Positions 25,493-39,300 of a DNA stretch of 64,000 nt are shown here, piece after piece. Below the pieces are notes generated by a model. The model saw nothing but the letters and a program-made list of their open reading frames with translations, did not search any database and had not been told where the DNA came from. The position numbers were made by a program, and so were the translations under genes. Position 1 is the stretch's first letter; the number at the start of each line of letters is the position of its first letter. Origin of the DNA: Clusia tigrina (taxonomy: Eukaryota > Arthropoda > Insecta > Diptera > Clusiidae); the NCBI GenBank assembly GCA_920105625.2, contig OV050030.1:111706814-111770813 (forward strand). The letters run 5' to 3'.

Positions 25493-27852
25493 GGAACAGT
25501 TTTGTTTATGTTGTACCTCTTTTTCATTTTCTTTGAGTTCGGCTTCTTTCTCTTTTACTCGTTGTACAAACAAACGTCCGTCTGTAGCCTAGACCTTAAA
25601 ACAGAATGTGATATAAACATAGAATTCATCAATATGAAAAACATCTCCACAAAGATAAAATTTATTATTGCGTTATATAGAAACAATATAGCCATTGTTT
25701 AATTCGCAACCACATGTTTCTAGGTCTAGGGTATCGGAATGTCAGTCTAATCCTAGTTGAGCTCTTTACTGGTTTTTATTTAAATTGTTTTATTTAATAC
25801 AATCCAGTGATTCGAACCAAAAACTCACTTTCGTAACAATATATTACGACATTTCTCTCCTCGAAAACCCGGACATGGTTCACATTGATATACAAATTAA
25901 AATTTTTCGTTTCTAGATTACAATAATATAGCTACATTCCATGAAGAACATTTGTAATTATAAGGAACAGTTTTGTTTATGTTGTACCTCTTTTTCATTT
26001 TCTTTGAGTTCGGCTTCTTTCTCTTTTACTCGTTGTACAAACAAACGTCCGTCTGTAGCCTAGACCTTAAGACAGAATGTGATATAAACATAAGAATTCA
26101 TCAATATGAAAAACATCTCCACAAAGATAATATTAATTATTGCGTTATATGGAAACAATATAGCCATTGTTTAATTCGCAACCACATGTTTCTAGGTCTA
26201 GGGTATCGGAATGTCAGTCTAATCCTAGTTGAGCTCTTTACTGGTTTTTTATTTAAATTGTTTTATTTAATACAATCCAGTGATTCGAACCAAAAACTCA
26301 CTTTCGTAACAATATATTACGACATTTCTCTCCTCGAAAACCCGGCCATGGTTCACATTGATATACAAATTAAAATTTTTCGTTTCTAGGTTACAATAAT
26401 ATAGCTACATTCCATGAAGAACATTTGTAATTATAAGGAACAGTTTTGTTTATGTTGTACCTCTTTTTCATTTTCTTTGAGTTCGGCTTCTTTCTCTTTT
26501 ACTCGTTGTACAAACAAACGTCCGTCTGTAGCCTAGACCTTAAAACAGAATGTGATATAAACATAGAATTCATCAATATGAAACACATCTCCACAAAGAT
26601 AAAATTTATTATTGCGTTATATAGAAACAATATAGCCATTGTTTAATTCGCAACCACATGTTTCTAGGTCTAGGGTATCGGAATGTCAGTCTAATCCTAG
26701 TTGAGCTCTTTACTGGTTTTTATTTAAATTGTTTTATTTAATACAATCCAGTGATTCGAACCAAAAACTCACTTTCGTAACAATATATTACGACATTTCT
26801 CTCCTCGAAAACCCGGCCATTGTTCACATTGATATACAAATTAAAATTTTTCGTTTCTAGATTACAATAATATAGCTACATTCCATGAAGAACATTTGTA
26901 ATTATAAGGAACAGTTTTGTTTATGTTGTACCTCTTTTTCATTTTCTTTGAGTTCGGCTTCTTTCTCTTTTACTCGTTGTACAAACAAACGTCCGTCTGT
27001 AGCCTAGACCTTAAGACAGAATGTGATATAAACATAAGAATTCATCAATATGAAAAACATCTCTACAAAGATAATATTAATTATTGCGTTATATGGAAAC
27101 AATATAGCCATTGTTTAATTCGCAACCACATGTTTATAGGTCTAGGGTATCGGAATGTCAGTCTAATCCTAGTTGAGCTCTTTACTGGTTTTTTATTTAA
27201 ATTGTTTTATTTAATACAATCCAGTGATTCGAACCAAAAACTCACTTTCGTAACAATATATTACGACATTTCTCTCCTCGAAAACCCGGCCATGGTTCAC
27301 ATTGATATACAAATTAAAATTTTTCGTTTCTAGGTTACAATAATATAGCTACATTCCATGAAGAACATTTGTAATTATAAGGAACAGTTTTGTTTATGTT
27401 GTACCTCTTTTTCATTTTCTTTGAGTTCGGCTTCTTTCTCTTTTACTCGTTGTACAAACAAACGTCCGTCTGTAGCCTAGACCTTAAAACAGAATGTGAT
27501 ATAAACATAGAATTCATCAATATGAAAAACATCTCCACAAAGATAAAATTTATTATTGCGTTATATAGAAACAATATAGCCATTGTTTAATTCGCAACCA
27601 CATGTTTCTAGGTCTAGGGTATCGGAATGTCAGTCTAATCCTAGTTGAGCTCTTTACTGGTTTTTTATTTAAATTGTTTTATTTAATACAATCCAGTGAT
27701 TCGAACCAAAAACTCACTTTCGTAACAATATATTACGACATTTCTCTCCTTGAAAAACCGGCCATGGTTCACATTGATATAAATATTAAAATTTTTCGTT
27801 TCTAGGTTACAATAATATAGCTACATTCCATGAAGAACATTTGTAATTATAA
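25493..27852 (+). repeat. 5-monomer HOR of a second kind, copy 1 (monomers 55-59, 2,360 bp)
   Basis: The order is B one-T deletion (GGACATGG tail), C, B one-T deletion (GAAACACATC and GGCCATTG), C (CATCTCTACAAAG and TGTTTATAGG), B (TCCTTGAAAAACC and GATATAAATATT). The same five occur in the same order 2,360 bp downstream with all of these private marks. Monomer lengths alternate 471, 473, 471, 473, 472. Confidence 0.92.
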
Positions 27853-30212
27853 GGAACAGTTTTGTTTATGTTGTACCTCTTTTTCATTTTCTTTGAGTTC
27901 GGCTTCTTTCTCTTTTACTCGTTGTACAAACAAACGTCCGTCTGTAGCCTAGACCTTAAAACAGAATGTGATATAAACATAGAATTCATCAATATGAAAA
28001 ACATCTCCACAAAGATAAAATTTATTATTGCGTTATATAGAAACAATATAGCCATTGTTTAATTTGCAACCACATGTTTCTAGGTCTAGGGTATCGGAAT
28101 GTCAGTCTAATCCTAGTTGAGCTCTTTACTGGTTTTTATTTAAATTGTTTTATTTAATACAATCCAGTGATTCGAACCAAAAACTCACTTTCGTAACAAT
28201 ATATTACGACATTTCTCTCCTCGAAAACCCGGACATGGTTCACATTGATATACAAATTAAAATTTTTCGTTTCTAGATTACAATAATATAGCTACATTCC
28301 ATGAAGAACATTTGTAATTATAAGGAACAGTTTTGTTTATGTTGTACCTCTTTTTCATTTTCTTTGAGTTCGGCTTCTTTCTCTTTTACTCGTTGTACAA
28401 ACAAACGTCCGTCTGTAGCCTAGACCTTAAGACAGAATGTGATATAAACATAAGAATTCATCAATATGAAAAACATCTCCACAAAGATAATATTAATTAT
28501 TGCGTTATATGGAAACAATATAGCCATTGTTTAATTCGCAACCACATGTTTCTAGGTCTAGGGTATCGGAATGTCAGTCTAATCCTAGTTGAGCTCTTTA
28601 CTGGTTTTTTATTTAAATTGTTTTATTTAATACAATCCAGTGATTCGAACCAAAAACTCACTTTCGTAACAATATATTACGACATTTCTCTCCTCGAAAA
28701 CCCGGCCATGGTTCACATTGATATACAAATTAAAATTTTTCGTTTCTAGGTTACAATAATATAGCTACATTCCATGAAGAACATTTGTAATTATAAGGAA
28801 CAGTTTTGTTTATGTTGTACCTCTTTTTCATTTTCTTTGAGTTCGGCTTCTTTCTCTTTTACTCGTTGTACAAACAAACGTCCGTCTGTAGCCTAGACCT
28901 TAAAACAGAATGTGATATAAACATAGAATTCATCAATATGAAACACATCTCCACAAAGATAAAATTTATTATTGCGTTATATAGAAACAATATAGCCATT
29001 GTTTAATTCGCAACCACATGTTTCTAGGTCTAGGGTATCGGAATGTCAGTCTAATCCTAGTTGAGCTCTTTACTGGTTTTTATTTAAATTGTTTTATTTA
29101 ATACAATCCAGTGATTCGAACCAAAAACTCACTTTCGTAACAATATATTACGACATTTCTCTCCTCGAAAACCCGGCCATTGTTCACATTGATATACAAA
29201 TTAAAATTTTTCGTTTCTAGATTACAATAATATAGCTACATTCCATGAAGAACATTTGTAATTATAAGGAACAGTTTTGTTTATGTTGTACCTCTTTTTC
29301 ATTTTCTTTGAGTTCGGCTTCTTTCTCTTTTACTCGTTGTACAAACAAACGTCCGTCTGTAGCCTAGACCTTAAGACAGAATGTGATATAAACATAAGAA
29401 TTCATCAATATGAAAAACATCTCTACAAAGATAATATTAATTATTGCGTTATATGGAAACAATATAGCCATTGTTTAATTCGCAACCACATGTTTATAGG
29501 TCTAGGGTATCGGAATGTCAGTCTAATCCTAGTTGAGCTCTTTACTGGTTTTTTATTTAAATTGTTTTATTTAATACAATCCAGTGATTCGAACCAAAAA
29601 CTCACTTTCGTAACAATATATTACGACATTTCTCTCCTCGAAAACCCGGCCATGGTTCACATTGATATACAAATTAAAATTTTTCGTTTCTAGGTTACAA
29701 TAATATAGCTACATTCCATGAAGAACATTTGTAATTATAAGGAACAGTTTTGTTTATGTTGTACCTCTTTTTCATTTTCTTTGAGTTCGGCTTCTTTCTC
29801 TTTTACTCGTTGTACAAACAAACGTCCGTCTGTAGCCTAGACCTTAAAACAGAATGTGATATAAACATAGAATTCATCAATATGAAAAACATCTCCACAA
29901 AGATAAAATTTATTATTGCGTTATATAGAAACAATATAGCCATTGTTTAATTCGCAACCACATGTTTCTAGGTCTAGGGTATCGGAATGTCAGTCTAATC
30001 CTAGTTGAGCTCTTTACTGGTTTTTTATTTAAATTGTTTTATTTAATACAATCCAGTGATTCGAACCAAAAACTCACTTTCGTAACAATATATTACGACA
30101 TTTCTCTCCTTGAAAAACCGGCCATGGTTCACATTGATATAAATATTAAAATTTTTCGTTTCTAGGTTACAATAATATAGCTACATTCCATGAAGAACAT
30201 TTGTAATTATAA
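27853..30212 (+). repeat. 5-monomer HOR of a second kind, copy 2 (monomers 60-64, 2,360 bp)
   Basis: This matches monomers 55-59, including GGACATGG near 28,231, GAAACACATC near 28,941, CATCTCTACAAAG near 29,420 and TGTTTATAGG near 29,490. One visible private difference is AATTTGCAACC near 28,062. Its last four monomers also form the start of the overlapping 7-monomer repeat. Confidence 0.92.
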
Positions 30213-31629
30213 GGAACAGTTTTGTTTATGTTGTACCTCTTTTTCATTTTCTTTGAGTTCGGCTTCTTTCTCTTTTACTCGTTGTACAAACAAACGTCCG
30301 TCTGTAGCCTAGACCTTAAGACAGAATGTGTTATAAACATAAGAATTCATCAATATGAAAAACATCTCCACAAAGATAATATTAATTATTGCGTTATATG
30401 GAAACAATATAGCCATTGTTTAACTCGCAACCACATGTTTCTAGGTCTAGGGTATCGGAATGTCAGTCTAATCCTAGTTGAGCTCTTTACTGGTTTCTTA
30501 TTTAAATTGTTTTATTTAATACAATTCAGTGATTCGAACCAAAAACTCACTTTCGTAACAATATAGTACGACATTTCTCTCCTTGAAAAACCGGCCATGG
30601 TTCACATTGATATACAAATTAAAATTTTTCGTTTCTAGGTTACAATAATATAGCTACATTCCATGAAGAACATTTGTAATTATAAGGAACAGTTTTGTTT
30701 ATGTTGTACCTCTTTTTCATTTTCTTTGAGTTCGGCTTCTTTCTCTTTTACTCGTTGTACAAACAAACGTTCGTCTGTAGACTAGACCTTAAAACAGAAT
30801 GTGATATAAACATAGAATTCATCAATATGAAAAACATCTCCACAAAGATAAAATTTATTATTGCGTTATATAGAAACAATATAGCCATTGTTTAATTCGC
30901 AACCACATGTTTCTAGGTCTAGGGTATCGGAATGTCAGTCTAATCCTAGTTGAGCTCTTTATTGGTTTTTTATTTAAATTGTTTTATTTAATACAATACA
31001 GTGATTCGAACCAAAAACTCACTTTCGTAACAATATATTACGACATTTCTCTCCTCGAAAACCCGGCCATGGTTCACATTGATATACAAATTAAAATTTT
31101 TCATTTCTAGGTTACAATAATATAGCTACATTCCATGAAGAACATTTGTAATTATAAGGAACAGTTTTGTTTATGTTGTACCTCTTTTTCATTTTCTTTG
31201 AGTTCGGCTTCTTTCTCTTTTACTCGTTGTACAAACAAAATTCCGTCTGTAGCCTAGACCTTAAAACAGAATGTGATATAAACATAGAATTCATCAATAT
31301 GAAAAACATCTCCACAAAGATAAAATTTATTATTGCGCTATATAGAAACAATATAGCCATTGTTTAATTCGCAACCACATGTTTCTAGGTCTAGGGTATC
31401 GGAATGTCAGTCTAATCCTAGTTGAGCTCTTTACTGGTTTTTTATTTAAATTATTTTATTTAATACAATCCAGTGATTCGAACCAAAAACTCACTTTCGT
31501 AACAATATATTACGACATTTCTCTCCTTGAAAAACCGGCCATGGTTCACATTGATATAAATATTAAAATTTTTCGTTTCTAGGTTACAATAATATAGCTA
31601 CATTCCATGAAGAACATTTGTAATTATAA
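28324..31629 (+). repeat. 7-monomer HOR, copy 1 (monomers 61-67, 3,306 bp)
   Basis: The order is C, B one-T deletion, C (TGTTTATAGG), B (GATATAAATATT), C (GTGTTATAAAC, GGTTTCTTATTT, TATAGTACG), an A/B chimera (TTTTTCATTTTC with GTTCGTCTGTAGACTAG; AATACAG; TTTTTCATTTC), B (TTGCGCTATAT, AAATTATTTTATT). The first four overlap the preceding 5-mer, so this unit is that 5-mer minus one monomer plus three new ones. Private changes here are TTTATTGG near 30,960 and CAAAATTCCG near 31,240. Confidence 0.9.
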
Positions 31630-34600
31630 GGAACAGTTTTGTTTATGTTGTACCTCTTTTTCATTTTCTTTGAGTTCGGCTTCTTTCTCTTTTACTCGTT
31701 GTACAAACAAACGTCCGTCTGTAGCCTAGACCTTAAGACAGAATGTGATATAAACATAAGAATTCATCAATATGAAAAACATCTCCACAAAGATAATATT
31801 AATTATTGCGTTATATGGAAACAATATAGCCATTGTTTAATTCGCAACCACATGTTTCTAGGTCTAGGGTATCGGAATGTCAGTCTAATTCTAGTTGAGC
31901 TCTTTACTGGTTTTTTATTTAAATTGTTTTATTTAATACAATCCAGTGATTCGAACCAAAAACTCACTTTCGTAACAATATATTACGACATTTCTCTCCT
32001 CGAAAACCCGGCCATGGTTCACATTGATATACAAATTAAAATTTTTCGTTTCTAGGTTACAATAATATAGCTACATTCCATGAAGAACATTTGTAATTAT
32101 AAGGAACAGTTTTGTTTATGTTGTACCTCTTTTTCATTTTCTTTGAGTTCGGCTTCTTTCTCTTTTACTCGTTGTACAAACAAACGTCCGTCTGTAGCCT
32201 AGACCTTAAAACAGAATGTGATATAAACATAGAATTCATCAATATGAAACACATCTCCACAAAGATAAAATTTATTATTGCGTTATATAGAAACAATATA
32301 GCCATTGTTTAATTCGCAACCACATGTTTCTAGGTCTAGGGTATCGGAATGTCAGTCTAATCCTAGTTGAGCTCTTTACTGGTTTTTATTTAAATTGTTT
32401 TATTTAATACAATCCAGTGATTCGAACCAAAAACTCACTTTCGTAACAATATATTACGACATTTCTCTCCTCGAAAACCCGGCCATTGTTCACATTGATA
32501 TACAAATTAAAATTTTTCGTTTCTAGATTACAATAATATAGCTACATTCCATGAAGAACATTTGTAATTATAAGGAACAGTTTTGTTTATGTTGTACCTC
32601 TTTTTCATTTTCTTTGAGTTCGGCTTCTTTCTCTTTTACTCGTTGTACAAACAAACGTCCGTCTGTAGCCTAGACCTTAAGACAGAATGTGATATAAACA
32701 TAAGAATTCATCAATATGAAAAACATCTCTACAAAGATAATATTAATTATTGCGTTATATGGAAACAATATAGCCATTGTTTAATTCGCAACCACATGTT
32801 TATAGGTCTAGGGTATCGGAATGTCAGTCTAATCCTAGTTGAGCTCTTTACTGGTTTTTTATTTAAATTGTTTTATTTAATACAATCCAGTGATTCGAAC
32901 CAAAAACTCACTTTCGTAACAATATATTACGACATTTCTCTCCTCGAAAACCCGGCCATGGTTCACATTGATATACAAATTAAAATTTTTCGTTTCTAGG
33001 TTACAATAATATAGCTACATTCCATGAAGAACATTTGTAATTATAAGGAACAGTTTTGTTTATGTTGTACCTCTTTTTCATTTTCTTTGAGTTCGGCTTC
33101 TTTCTCTTTTACTCGTTGTACAAACAAACGTCCGTCTGTAGCCTAGACCTTAAAACAGAATGTGATATAAACATAGAATTCATCAATATGAAAAACATCT
33201 CCACAAAGATAAAATTTATTATTGCGTTATATAGAAACAATATAGCCATTGTTTAATTCGCAACCACATGTTTCTAGGTCTAGGGTATCGGAATGTCAGT
33301 CTAATCCTAGTTGAGCTCTTTACTGGTTTTTTATTTAAATTGTTTTATTTAATACAATCCAGTGATTCGAACCAAAAACTCACTTTCGTAACAATATATT
33401 ACGACATTTCTCTCCTTGAAAAACCGGCCATGGTTCACATTGATATAAATATTAAAATTTTTCGTTTCTAGGTTACAATAATATAGCTACATTCCATGAA
33501 GAACATTTGTAATTATAAGGAACAGTTTTGTTTATGTTGTACCTCTTTTTCATTTTCTTTGAGTTCGGCTTCTTTCTCTTTTACTCGTTGTACAAACAAA
33601 CGTCCGTCTGTAGCCTAGACCTTAAGACAGAATGTGTTATAAACATAAGAATTCATCAATATGAAAAACATCTCCACAAAGATAATATTAATTATTGCGT
33701 TATATGGAAACAATATAGCCATTGTTTAACTCGCAACCACATGTTTCTAGGTCTAGGGTATCGGAATGTCAGTCTAATCCTAGTTGAGCTCTTTACTGGT
33801 TTCTTATTTAAATTGTTTTATTTAATACAATTCAGTGATTCGAACCAAAAACTCACTTTCGTAACAATATAGTACGACATTTCTCTCCTTGAAAAACCGG
33901 CCATGGTTCACATTGATATACAAATTAAAATTTTTCGTTTCTAGGTTACAATAATATAGCTACATTCCATGAAGAACATTTGTAATTATAAGGAACAGTT
34001 TTGTTTATGTTGTACCTCTTTTTCATTTTCTTTGAGTTCGGCTTCTTTCTCTTTTACTCGTTGTACAAACAAACGTTCGTCTGTAGACTAGACCTTAAAA
34101 CAGAATGTGATATAAACATAGAATTCATCAATATGAAAAACATCTCCACAAAGATAAAATTTATTATTGCGTTATATAGAAACAATATAGCCATTGTTTA
34201 ATTCGCAACCACATGTTTCTAGGTCTAGGGTATCGGAATGTCAGTCTAATCCTAGTTGAGCTCTTTACTGGTTTTTTATTTAAATTGTTTTATTTAATAC
34301 AATACAGTGATTCGAACCAAAAACTCACTTTCGTAACAATATATTACGACATTTCTCTCCTCGAAAACCCGGCCATGGTTCACATTGATATACAAATTAA
34401 AATTTTTCATTTCTAGGTTACAATAATATAGCTACATTCCATGAAGAACAGTTGTAATTATAAGGAACAGTTTTGTTTATGTTGTACCTCTTTTTCATTT
34501 TCTTTGAGTTCGGCTTCTTTCTCTTTTACTCGTTGTACAAACAAACGTCCGTCTGTAGCCTAGACCTTAAAACAGAATGTGATATAAACATAGAATTCAT

Positions 34601-34935
34601 CAATATGAAAAACATCTCCACAAAGATAAAATTTATTATTGCGCTATATAGAAACAATATAGCCATTGTTTAATTCGCAACCACATGTTTCTAGGTCTAG
34701 GGTATCGGAATGTCAGTCTAATCCTAGTTGAGCTCTTTACTGGTTTTTTATTTAAATTATTTTATTTAATACAATCCAGTGATTCGAACCAAAAACTCAC
34801 TTTCGTAACAATATATTACGACATTTCTCTCCTTGAAAAACCGGCCATGGTTCACATTGATATAAATATTAAAATTTTTCGTTTCTAGGTTACAATAATA
34901 TAGCTACATTCCATGAAGAACATTTGTAATTATAA
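31630..34935 (+). repeat. 7-monomer HOR, copy 2 (monomers 68-74, 3,306 bp)
   Basis: This repeats monomers 61-67 in order with every diagnostic mark: GAAACACATC near 32,247, GTGTTATAAAC near 33,636, GGTTTCTTATTT near 33,798, AATACAG near 34,301, TTGCGCTATAT near 34,640. Monomer 68 has CTAATTCTAG near 31,888, which is also found in monomer 75, seven monomers on. The period therefore continues a little past this copy before another segment joins. Confidence 0.9.
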
Positions 34936-36350
34936 GGAACAGTTTTGTTTATGTTGTACCTCTTTTTCATTTTCTTTGAGTTCGGCTTCTTTCTCTTTTA
35001 CTCGTTGTACAAACAAACGTCCGTCTGTAGCCTAGACCTTAAAACAGAATGTGATATAAACATAGAATTCATCAATATGAAAAACATCTCCACAAAGATA
35101 ATATTAATTATTGCGTTATATGGAAACAATATAGCCATTGTTTAATTCGCAACCACATGTTTCTAGGTCTAGGGTATCGGAATGTCAGTCTAATTCTAGT
35201 TGAGCTCTTTACTGGTTTTTTATTTAAATTGTTTTATTTAATACAATCCAGTGATTCGAACCAAAAACTCACTTTCGTAACAATATATTACGACATTTCT
35301 CTCCTCGAAAACCCGGCCATGGTTCACATTGATATACAAATTAAAATTTTTCGTTTCTAGGTTACAATAATATAGCTACATTCCATGAAGAACATTTGTA
35401 ATTATAAGGAACAGTTTTGTTTATGTTGTACCTCTTTTTCATTTTCTTTGAGTTCGGCTTCTTTCTCGTTTACTCGTTGTACAAACAAACGTCCGTCTGT
35501 AGCCTAGACCTTAAAACAGAATGTGATATAAACATAGAATTCATCAATATGAAAAACATCTCCACAAAGATAAAATTTATTTTTGCGTTATATAGAAACA
35601 ATATAGCCATTGTTTAATTCGCAACCACATGTTTTTAGGTCTAGGGTATCGGAATGTCAGTCTAATCCTAGTTGAGCTCTTTACTGGTTTTTATTTAAAT
35701 TGTTTTATTTAATACAATCCAGTGATTCGAACCAAAAACTCACTTTCGTAACAATATATTACGACATTTCTCTCTTCGAAAACCCGGCCATGGTTCACAT
35801 TGATATACAAATTAAAATTTTTCGTTTCTAGGTTACAATAATATAGCTACATTCCATGAAGAACATTTGTAATTATAAGGAACAGTTTTGTTTATGTTGT
35901 ACCTCTTTTCCATTTTCTTTGAGTTCGGCTTCTTTCTCTTTTACTCGTTGTAGAAACAAACGTTCGTCTGTAGACTAGACCTTAAAACAGAATGTGATAT
36001 AAACATAGAATTCATCAATATGAAAAAGATCTCCACAAAGATAAAATTTATTATTGCGGTATATAGAAACAATATAGCCATTGTTTAATTCGCAACCACA
36101 TGTTTCTAGGTCTAGGGTATCGGAATGTCAGTCTAATCCTAGTTGAGCTCTTTACTGGTTTTTTATTTAAATTGTTTTATTTAATACAATCCAGTGATTC
36201 GAACCAAAAACTCACTTTCGTAACAATATATTACGACATTTCTCTCCTCGAAAATCCGGCCATGGTTCACATTGATATACAAATTAAAATTTTTCGTTTC
36301 TAGGTTACAATAATATAGCTACATTCCATGAAGAACATTTGTAATTATAA
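34936..36350 (+). repeat. Monomers 75-77, junction of the 7-mer repeat with another segment
   Basis: Monomer 75 has a B-like start without the inserted A, then the C bases AATATTAATT and ATATGGAAAC, then the CTAATTCTAG mark of monomer 68. It looks like a recombinant. Monomers 76-77 match 52-53, including the premature TAG in TTGTAGAAAC near 35,951. Monomer 77 has further changes (AAAAAGATC, TTGCGGTAT). Homology to the upstream 7-mer stops between 75 and 76, marking an exchange point. Confidence 0.8.
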
Positions 36351-39300
36351 GGAACAGTTTTGTTTATGTTGTACCTCTTTTTCATTTTCTTTGAGTTCGG
36401 CTTCTTTCTCTTTTACTCGTTGTACAAACAAACGTCCGTCTGTAGCCTAGACCTTAAAACAGAATGTGATATAAACATAGAATTGATCAATATGAAAAAC
36501 ATCTCCACAAAGATAAAATTTATTATTGCGTTATATAGAAACAATATAGCCATTGTTTAATTCGCAACCACATGTTTCTAGGTCTAGGGTATCGAAATGT
36601 CAGTCTAATCCTAGTTGAGCTCTTTACTGGTTTTTATTTAAATTGTTTTATTTAATACAATCCAGTGATTCGAACCAAAAACTCACTTTCGTAACAATAT
36701 ATTACGACATTTCTCTCCTCGAAAACCCGGCCATGGTTCACATTGATATACAAATTAAAATTTTTCGTTTCTAGATTACAATAATATAGCTACATTCCAT
36801 GAAGAACATTTGTAATTATAAGGAACAGTTTTGTTTATGTTGTACCTCTTTTTCATTTTCTTTGAGTTCGGCTTCTTTCTCTTTTACTCGTTGTACAAAC
36901 AAACGTCCGTCTGTAGCCTAGACCTTAAGACAGAATGTGATATAAACATAAGAATTCATCAATATGAAAAACATCTCCACAAAGATAATATTAATTATTG
37001 CGTTATATGGAAACAATATAGCCATTGTTTAATTCGCAACCACATGTTTCTAGGTCTAGGGTATCGGAATGTCAGTCTAATCCTAGTTGAGCTCTTTACT
37101 GGTTTTTTATTTAAATTGTTTTATTTAATACAATCCAGTGATTCGAACCAAAAACTCACTTTCGTAACAATATATTACGACATTTCTCTCCTCGAAAACC
37201 CGGCCATGGTTCACATTGATATACAAATAAAAATTTTTCGTTTCTAGGTTACAATAATATAGCTACATTCCATGAAGAACATTTGTAATTATAAGGAACA
37301 GTTTTGTTTATGTTGTACCTCTTTTTCATTTTCTTTGAGTTCGGCTTCTTTCTCTTTTACTCGTTGTACAAACAAACGTCCGTCTGTAGCCTAGACCTTA
37401 AAACAGAATGTGATATAAACATAGAATTCATCAATATGAAAAACATCTCCACAAAGATAAAATTTATTATTGCGTTATATAGAAACAATATAGCCATTGT
37501 TTAATTCGAAACCACATGTTTCTAGGTCTAGGGTATCGGAATGTCAGTCTAATCCTAGTTGAGCTCTTTACTGGTTTTTATTTAAATTGTTTTATTTAAT
37601 ACAATCCAGTGATTCGAACCAAAAACTCACTTTCGTAACAATATATTACGACATTTCTCTCCTCGAAAACCCGGCCATGGTTCACATTGATATACAAATT
37701 AAAATTTTTCGTTTCTAGATTACAATAATATAGCTACATTCCATGAAGAACATTTGTAATTATAAGGAACAGTTTTGTTTATGTTGTACCTCTTTTTCAT
37801 TTTCTTTGAGTTCGGCTTCTTTCTCTTTTACTCGTTGTACAAACAAACGTCCGTCTGTAGCCTAGACCTTAAAACAGAATGTGATATAAACATAGAATTC
37901 ATCAATATGAAAAACATCTCCACAAAGATAAAATTTATTATTGCGTTATATAGAAACAATATAGCCATTGTTTAATTCGCAACCACATGTTTCTAGGTCT
38001 AGGGTATCGGAATGTCAGTCTAATCCTAGTTGAGCTCTTTACTGGTTTTTTATTTAAATTGTTTTATTTAATACAATCCAGTGATTCGAACCAAAAACTC
38101 ACTTTCGTAACAATATATTACGACATTTCTCTCCTTGAAAAACCGGCCATGGTTCACATTGATATAAATATTAAAATTTTTCGTTTCTAGGTTACAATAA
38201 TATAGCTACATTCCATGAAGAACATTTGTAATTATAAGGAACAGTTTTGTTTATGTTGTACCTCTTTTTCATTTTCTTTGAGTTCGGCTTCTTTCTCTTT
38301 TACTCGTTGTACAAACAAACGTCCGTCTGTAGCCTAGACCTTAAGACAGAATGTGTTATAAACATAAGAATTCATCAATATGAAAAACATCTCCACAAAG
38401 ATAATATTAATTATTGCGTTATATGGAAACAATATAGCCATTGTTTAACTCGCAACCACATGTTTCTAGGTCTAGGGTATCGGAATGTCAGTCTAATCCT
38501 AGTTGAGCTCTTTACTGGTTTCTTATTTAAATTGTTTTATTTAATACAATTCAGTGATTCGAACCAAAAACTCACTTTCGTAAAAATATAGTACGACATT
38601 TCTCTCCTTGAAAAACCGGCCATGGTTCACATTGATATACAAATTAAAATTTTTCGTTTCTAGGTTACAATAATATAGCTACATTCCATGAAGAACATTT
38701 GTAATTATAAGGAACAGTTTTGTTTATGTTGTACCTCTTTTTCATTTTCTTTCAGTTCGGCTTCTTTCTCTTTTACTCGTTGTACAAACAAACGTTCGTC
38801 TGTAGACTAGACCTTAAAACAGAATGTGATATAAACATAGAATTCATCAATATGAAAAACATCTCCACAAAGATAAAATTTATTATTGCGTTATATAGAA
38901 ACAATATAGCCATTGTTTAATTCGCAACCACATGTTTCTAGGTCTAGGGTATCGGAATGTCAGTCTAATCCTAGTTGAGCTCTTTACTGGTTTTTTATTT
39001 AAATTGTTTTATTTAATACAATACAGTGATTCGAACCAAAAACTCACTTTCGTAACAATATATTACGACATTTCTCTCCTCGAAAACCCGGCCATGGTTC
39101 ACATTGATATACAAATTAAAATTTTTCATTTCTAGGTTACAATAATATAGCTACATTCCATGAAGAACATTTGTAATTATAAGGAACAGTTTTGTTTATG
39201 TTGTACCTCTTTTTCATTTTCTTTGAGTTCGGCTTCTTTCTCTTTTACTCGTTGTACAAACAAACGTCCGTCTGTAGCCTAGACCTTAAAACAGAATGTG

